Both the position numbers and the translations under genes were made by a program. Below the pieces are notes generated by a model that saw only the letters and a list, made by a program, of their open reading frames with translations, ran no database searches and had not been told where the DNA came from. Of a stretch of 64,000 bases of DNA, positions 58,526 to 64,000 are shown piece by piece (position 1 is the stretch's first letter; each line of letters starts with the position of its first letter). The DNA comes from Pardosa pseudoannulata (Eukaryota; Arthropoda; Arachnida; Araneae; Lycosidae), in assembly GCA_032207245.1 (NCBI GenBank), contig CM063498.1, forward strand, positions 57,725,440 through 57,789,439. The letters are read 5' to 3'.

Positions 58526-59787
58526 TCTGCAGTTAGTACTATCCTACAATAATAACATAATGTAGTGAGGAAACTATTTGAATCACTTCATCCAATTTGA
58601 ACTATAGCCATACATCTAACAACTAGACAAGTATATGTGATTCAATGTCAGTAATGCATGAAGGATACTCAGGTTTCTTTTAGGCATTTATTGCTGATAT
58701 TAGGTTATGAAGTTTTATAAGAGAAGACAGCAATGGAAATAGAGAGGTACATTGTAATTCATGATGAAACTGAATACAGTACTATCCTGGATTGAATAGG
58801 ATATTTATGGATACTATGACAGTTAAAAAAATCAATGGCTGTACTTAAAATGATTTAAGAATAAATGATATTTCAGTTTACAAAAAGTGATGAAAATGTT
58901 TGACTTGAAATTAAAAACAAAATAAAGCAAGTTGTAATAAGCTGCAATTAACAAAATATTTTAAGATAGAGGCCTTCTAATTTTAGAACTGTAGCAGATT
59001 ATTTGCCAATATTTATAATTTTCAAGGTATGTTCTTTTATTTTGTTAGATACATGATTCCTTTTAAATTAACAAGGAAATAATTTTAGTCATGAAGAAAT
59101 TGAATAAGACGAAAAAAGCAATATATATAACTGTAGATAAAATTAAAATTAGCTTTAATTTCTTAAAAATGTAATTTATAGTAGGTAGTTCAAGAACATT
59201 ATATTACTGAAGCTATATATATTGTTTGAATTATGGCATTAATCATGAACCTTTTTAATAAAAGATACAGGATAAAAGAGAAAACAATGAAAATCCACAA
59301 AAAATATAACACAAAATGTTACAAAATAAAGTTTAATAAAATTTTTAAACACACTACAAAAGTTCAAAATATGTTGTACATAAAATCACACTTATTTTAC
59401 ATTCATGCATTTACTATAATGTACAAGTCTTATAACTTTACAAGCCAAAAAGCAATATTCTTATGTTAACAAAAGAGTGCCAAGTTAATTTTTTTTCTTG
59501 GTGAACTAATTATATATTCTTTGTTTGAAATAATTAAGCTTGCATAATGTATAAACCAACTTAATTTACAAAGAAAATAAATTATTTAATATGTTTCTAT
59601 CCTATGTTAAACATAAAAGCTCATACACAGTTCATACATTTAAGTTTTAACTTATTTTATGCAACTGGATCTAAACTAATATACTTCATAGAACTTGATA
59701 CTTGAATCTGTGATTCAATAAACTGATATATATACATGATGTCCGTTACTTCTAGTTCCTCTTGTACTTTTTTCACAAAATCATGCA

Positions 59788-60136
59788 TTACCCATGTTCC
59801 TTATCATCAAGTGTGACTTGGCTTTGTGAATTAACACTAGGAGTTGTGCTTTTATACAGGTCTGACACAGGATTCAGTTCCAGCCATGGAATAGATTTCT
59901 TAGTTGCAAGAGCTTTTGAATATAAAACGGTACCATTAGGATGAGAAATTTTTCGTAAAATCTCAAAAACTCTTGGGCAGTCTGAAAAGAGAGTTGTGTG
60001 TATAGTGTCCCAATCTGACTGGCAATTATTCTTCTCTAATAATTGATACAAACACAGCAGCACACTCTGCAGGGATAAAACTTGGAGTTTCAGCTTCCTG
60101 TTTTGCGTCTTTAAATCTTCACGTTCATTTTCAAAC
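59788..60136 (-). CDS. PDZ/coiled-coil protein, terminal exon
   Basis: Acceptor cccttttag|gtttga; 349 nt to TAA at 59790-59788. It encodes the end of the coil and a C-terminal tail ending DDKEHG. Confidence 0.75.
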
Positions 60137-62929
60137 CTAAAAGGGGAATAAATAGTTTTTAAAACTGAATTGAAAGCAGCATTACAAAAGACAGACAATT
60201 TCTATACATACATTTCTGTCTTCAAATTCTTTCTGATAAATTATAATGCACTCAAAAATATGAATTCTATTTCATTCTTAAATTATTACTGTAAATATGT
60301 GGCAAATATTTTTAAAATATATTATAAAAGTACTTCACCATATTTAGAATGATACACAATGAAATAAAATAAATAGAAAACTGGGAGGGGTATAATATAA
60401 ATTAATGATAATAAATATAGCCTCAAATCAGGTTATATTGAATGTAATAAACAGAAATATTTATTTAAAAAAGTAATTGCACCTTTTTATAAAATACATT
60501 ATGTTAGAAATGCAAAAGGTTGCTGTTAATTACACAAATACAGCATTTTTTAAAAATTAGACAAATACAACATTTTTTTTTATTCTATGTGAAACAAATT
60601 CACAAATATAGACTTCTTAATAAGTATGAAGTATAATTAACTATACATGTAAACAATTAACATATTTTTCCCCTCAATGAATTTTTGGTATTTATGTATT
60701 TACATATTTATTTTAGTCTTAATTTCTTTAGCATAACATAGAAATTTAAAACTGTTACTGATATCTTTGAAATAAATTCAGCCATCACCTTCTATAAGAA
60801 ATTAAGAACTTAGCCCTATGTTAACAAGGAAATATGGTAAACAATCAAAAGAACTGCCCTTTTTGTTAAAGCAATTGTCAAAATTAATTTTACATCTTTA
60901 ACAAGTCTATACTCCTTCATTTTCTTTAGTGGAATACTCTTGTATAATAACAGAGATGCTACTGACATGCATAAGATTGTATATAAAAATATTTTTCTGA
61001 TTCTTTGAAATTGAAATTTATAGATGCATTGTTTAAATAAATCAACATGTATGCAAAATATCACTCGATGCACAAACTGAAAAACTCAGCTGTCCTTTCC
61101 TGTTTTATTCAGTTTCTGACTGAACTTCATTCATAGAATAAGTTAAATTTGAAAGTATTAAAGTAACATCTTTTGACATAGCTGTTGCTAACTGCATATG
61201 AAACACAGAAAAAAAAAAAGAGAAAAGAAGTACACCAGCTGTGTGAATAAGTTTGTTTTTTTGGATTAACTTGCTTAACTTTAACTGGCAGTTATATCCA
61301 ATGCGTGCTTCTCAGCAAAATTGCATGAATTTGTTTGAAACAGGTTGGTTTTGTTATTTTCAAACTTATTTCTTTATATAGTGCATTTCAATCAAAAATT
61401 CATTTCAAATGTCACTGAATGAGAAACAAATTTAGCCGACTAAACAGGAAGAAAGGTGCTTTTTGGTACAAGAGACAATCTGTTTAAATTGCACTGCCAG
61501 TATGGATGTTTATAACCATGTAGAATTGAATTTAAGCAGTAGGTCATGGTCTAGTGAACCAATGTTGCAAAAAAACTAACTCTAATGTTTTGAATCAACC
61601 AATTAGTCTTAAATATATAGAATAAGTAAAATTTAGAGCTGTGTCCCTCACACTTTTTCTTTTAAGTTTTAAAGACTTAACGGTAAAACCAATACTTGAA
61701 AAAGTTGTATTTTTGTATGCTAAACCCAAGCAGGAATGACACTGCCAATCTGTTCCAGAATTTGTACCCCACTTCTGATACAAAAGTTTATAACCAATCA
61801 GTCTAGCAGGGTTTTCAGTGAGTGGTTACTTTTTCACCTAAAGAGCCACTTTTTTAATTTTGGTCACTTTTTTCAGTTACATAATTTTCTTTTAAAATTC
61901 CGTAAGGAGAATGAAATCTTTTGAAATGATATATCAGAGGGATTAAAATCTCAATACCATTACCGTGGTGTTGAAGAAATACCGATAAAATATGGTTATC
62001 GATAAATTACAGTATATCGCCCAGCCCTACTCAAATGTACTTCAACATGAATTGATATAAGAAAATACACAACTTATTATTGGCCAAAACAATGAAATTA
62101 CAGCTATAATTTATTTATCAGCTGTTATACTATAAAGGACTCGGCTTTTTTTTTTTTAAATATAGAATATTATTTCAGAAAGAGGAACTATTAGTTCGTA
62201 TTTTATATGAATATGACAGATTAAAGGATTATGGAAAAGTTTTCAGTTAAAGCTCAGTCACCGATATAAAAAGAATTTGAAAAAGTTTTGGATGAATATC
62301 TCAATTATTCTACATGTATGATATTTAACTGACGTGCCTGGTATTTGAATAATGCTGGCTTACATGTAAGTGATTTTACTGATATATATATATACTCGAT
62401 AAAAATTTAAAACAATCAATGGATAGTTCTCTGCTTCGAATGAATTGATACATTACTATGATAACCAATTAGTGTATTAAAATTATGCTACTAAACAAAC
62501 TATGTTGTTACACATTTTAAAAGGTATAGGTCACATTAAATTCACCTTTTCCCTATTTTTGAATCAGATTTGTCTGAGAACCCTCATAGAGGCTTTAAGA
62601 AACAGGTTCCATTTTATTTTTTTCCTGGTATTGCAAAAGAGATAAAATGAACGTATACTTGAAATCAACTAACTTGAGAGCCAACTTACTTGCTGTTCTG
62701 TTCTTTGAGTCTGGCATTCTCCTGCATTTTGTGATTCAGCCTGCTGACCACAGAAGTAAGTTCATGCCTGAGGTTGGAAGTCTCCTTGCAGCCGTTACTC
62801 TTGAGCAACTGGTAAGCGGAGAGGGGGCGGAGGAACACGATGCGACACACTGGACGAGAATTATTCAGGATTTGGCTCACCTCGCTCGAGTCTTTGCCTA
62901 TGACCAGGTGACCGTTCACCTCGAGGAGC
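59788..62929 (-). CDS. PDZ plus coiled-coil protein, 3' part (two exons); not identified
   Basis: Exons 62929-62690 and 60136-59788 on the minus strand join in frame (AA|G) and give about 195 C-terminal residues ending in TAA. Exon one starts with LLEVNGHLVIGKDSSEVSQIL then NNSRPVCRIVFLRP, the second half of a PDZ domain (the LLEVNG strand and the helix that lines the peptide groove). It runs into a coiled coil, VVSRLNHKMQENARLKEQNS, that continues across the splice as FENEREDLKTQNRKLKLQVL. After it comes a conserved-looking tail (SDWDTIHTTLFSDCPRVFEIL; SIPWLELNPVSDLY). The uninterrupted heptads across the intron support one gene. PDZ domains bind C-terminal peptides of membrane or junction proteins. 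I cannot name the family; PDZ-then-coil order excludes GOPC-type proteins. The 5' exons lie beyond the window or were missed in 62930-64000. Confidence 0.75.
61475..61600 (+). repeat. SINE family A fragment
   Basis: GCCAGTATGGATGTTTATAA then AGTAGGTCATGGTCTAGTGA and ATGTTTTGAATCAACC follow the family body and tail order. Confidence 0.5.
61930..62035 (-). repeat. Repeat fragment ending in AGTAGGGCTGGGCGATAT
   Basis: On the minus strand it starts AGTAGGGCTGGGCGATATAC and continues through TATCGGTATTTC to GAGATTTTAATCCCTCTGA. The same internal block appears at 57650-57710 (GAGGGATTGAAATCTTAATA). Confidence 0.5.
62690..62929 (-). CDS. PDZ/coiled-coil protein, penultimate exon
   Basis: Acceptor ccgttgatag|gctcct and donor agcaa|gtaagt; 240 nt. 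It is noticeably richer in G+C than its surroundings. It enters in phase 2 and leaves in phase 2. Confidence 0.75.
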
Positions 62930-63054
62930 CTATCAACGGAAATCAAATTAACAACACTCAAAAAGAAATATTGCTGACAAGGAGAGATAGCATATATATT
63001 TTTACTATTTTCTTAATGCAAGAATTATTCGCTAGCGTTGTTGTTCTTGTTACT

Positions 63055-63300
63055 CCTTCCCTTGGTGTAGGAAAGCCTTACACTCCATAACTATGGGTAA
63101 TGTGCAGCTTCACTTTGAGTGAGGAATCATGAGGACTAAAGACTGACTTAATCTCAAGAAAGGTTCTCGTAATTTTGGAGCATGGACACAGGAAAATGAA
63201 CACGGCAGATCTTTGGTCGGCTCGAGCCTTGATCCCATTACACTACCCTCCGGTTGCGAGTTCGCTTCCTTTGCCGACTGAGTTACTGATTCACTAACGT
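63055..63300. repeat. SINE-like repeat family B, copy 2
   Basis: GGAAAGCCTTACACTCCATA, CACTTTGAGTGAGGAATCAT, AATCTCAAGAAAGGTTCTCG then TAATTTTGGAGCATGGACAC match copy 1. The right end (GAGTTACTGATTCACTAACG) looks tRNA-like in reverse. Confidence 0.65.
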
Positions 63301-63334
63301 ACTGAAGGCAAAATGCGCAAATACATTAGAATAC

Positions 63335-63575
63335 TCTTGTCGGCGCAAAAGCCCCTAGGGGGCCAGGGCCTACGGTGCCAATCTCCGTTTAAGTGACCAA
63401 GGGCCCTGGGGTGCGAAGCATATGTTCCGGTTAGGTGGTCAATCTTACGTGGAACCCCCAGTGTTTAGTTCCCAAGCACGCTTGGTCCTCAGTTCATCTA
63501 CCCACTGAAGGGATCGAACCTCGGATCTGTGTCGTGGGAACGAGAAGTGCTACCCCAACGCCACCGGGCTTCAAA
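63335..63575 (-). repeat. tRNA-derived SINE family C
   Basis: On the minus strand GGTGGCGTTGGGGTAGCACT (A-box) is followed by GAGGTTCGATCCCTTC (B-box, 63503-63518), at tRNA spacing. The body is G+C-rich compared with the rest of the window. Confidence 0.75.
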
Positions 63576-63601
63576 TACAGTAGAAAACACATACGCAAAT
63601 A

Positions 63602-64000
63602 CAGTAGAACCTTCATTATCCGAGCTGATTCGGACCGTAATCAGCTCGGTTAATATTAAATTTTAAATCATGACTCTTTTTTTTCTTTTATAAAAGTTTT
63701 CTAAATTTGTTACACAAAATTATAAAAAATAAATCGGCAACTACTAGAAGCTTTAAAAATTTAACAAACTATTTTATTACTTATGAAATTTCTTACATTT
63801 AACTTTGCATTGTTTATAAAATGTTCCGCCTATTGTGTAGTGCAAAACGGCTCTTCTTTAAATAAAAAAATTAAATTAAAAAATTTAAGAAAGATTATTA
63901 TTATTATTATTTTGTAAATATCAAACATTGGTCCAAATATTTTCAGTTGTATCAGTAGTATCATTTAACTTTGCGTTGTTTATAAAATGTTTTAAGAAAG
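63602..64000 (+). mobile_element. pogo/Tigger-like element, left end (runs off the window)
   Basis: TA then CAGTAGAACCTTCATTATCC followed by GAGCTGATTCGGACC matches the typical pogo/Tigger terminal repeat (CAGTAGAACCTC.ATTATCCG). Only the first 399 bp are in the window; no transposase was seen. Confidence 0.6.

Larger units (their letters stand above)
55237..59787. other. Intergenic spacer between convergent IFT22 and PDZ gene
   Basis: Holds the IFT22 3' UTR, the long dispersed repeat copy 2 and, at 58560-59780, plain A+T-rich sequence that may include the PDZ gene 3' UTR. Confidence 0.7.
60137..62689 (-). other. Intron of the PDZ/coiled-coil gene
   Basis: 2.55 kb, GT-AG, joining two phase-2 ends. 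Contains a SINE fragment and a repeat fragment near 61930-62035. Confidence 0.7.
62930..64000. other. Repeat-dominated right edge
   Basis: Intron of the PDZ gene or upstream sequence, almost entirely SINE families B and C and the pogo-like end. No further PDZ exon was found. Confidence 0.6.

Noticed and set aside
62647..63090. 147-codon plus-strand frame at the right edge
   Set aside because: Antisense of the PDZ exon plus SINE sequence; no domain on the plus strand.

Overview
This is nuclear DNA from an intron-rich, very A+T-rich animal genome. The protein families (IFT22, geminin, CUEDC1), the Tc1/hAT/SINE repeat mix and the long introns fit an arthropod, and a spider or other chelicerate is my best guess. 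The species is not identifiable from the sequence, and the group is an inference. No prokaryotic, viral or CRISPR content was seen.

Layout: (1) 4710-14710, plus strand: a complete seven-exon CUEDC1 orthologue (398 aa; CUE domain, two PPxY motifs, conserved C-terminal blocks). (2) 14711-26651: a gene-free, repeat-rich spacer between the convergent 3' ends of CUEDC1 and geminin. (3) 26652-42772, minus strand: geminin (GMNN). Eight coding exons join in frame (305 codons), carrying a D-box-like RKSL, a KEN motif and the geminin coiled coil; the last short exon is unresolved. Two of its exons are tandem duplicates, and one intron holds a complete but dead Tc1-type transposon. (4) 42773-43169: a 397 bp divergent promoter shared with (5) IFT22/RABL5, 43170-55236, plus strand, six exons, 188 aa. 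A perfect RFX X-box match lies 70 bp upstream of the IFT22 start. (6) 55237-59787: repeat-rich spacer. (7) 59788-62929, minus strand: the last two exons of a PDZ plus coiled-coil protein I cannot name; its 5' part lies outside the window. (8) 62930-64000: SINE-like repeats and the end of a pogo/Tigger-like element.

The genes do not form a pathway. Geminin (replication licensing) and IFT22 (cilium) share a promoter region; CUEDC1 is a predicted ubiquitin-binding adaptor. Much of the rest is mobile DNA: one tRNA-derived SINE family with about ten copies, a pair of hAT-like MITEs in neighbouring introns, a three-copy multi-kb repeat, several other MITEs, LINE traces, and long AT/AC microsatellites.

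All exon boundaries were derived by hand from GT/AG sites, reading-frame continuity and recalled family features. No searches were run. I saw nothing that amounts to a new biological system; the most interesting points are the divergent GMNN/IFT22 promoter with its X-box and the exon duplication inside geminin.
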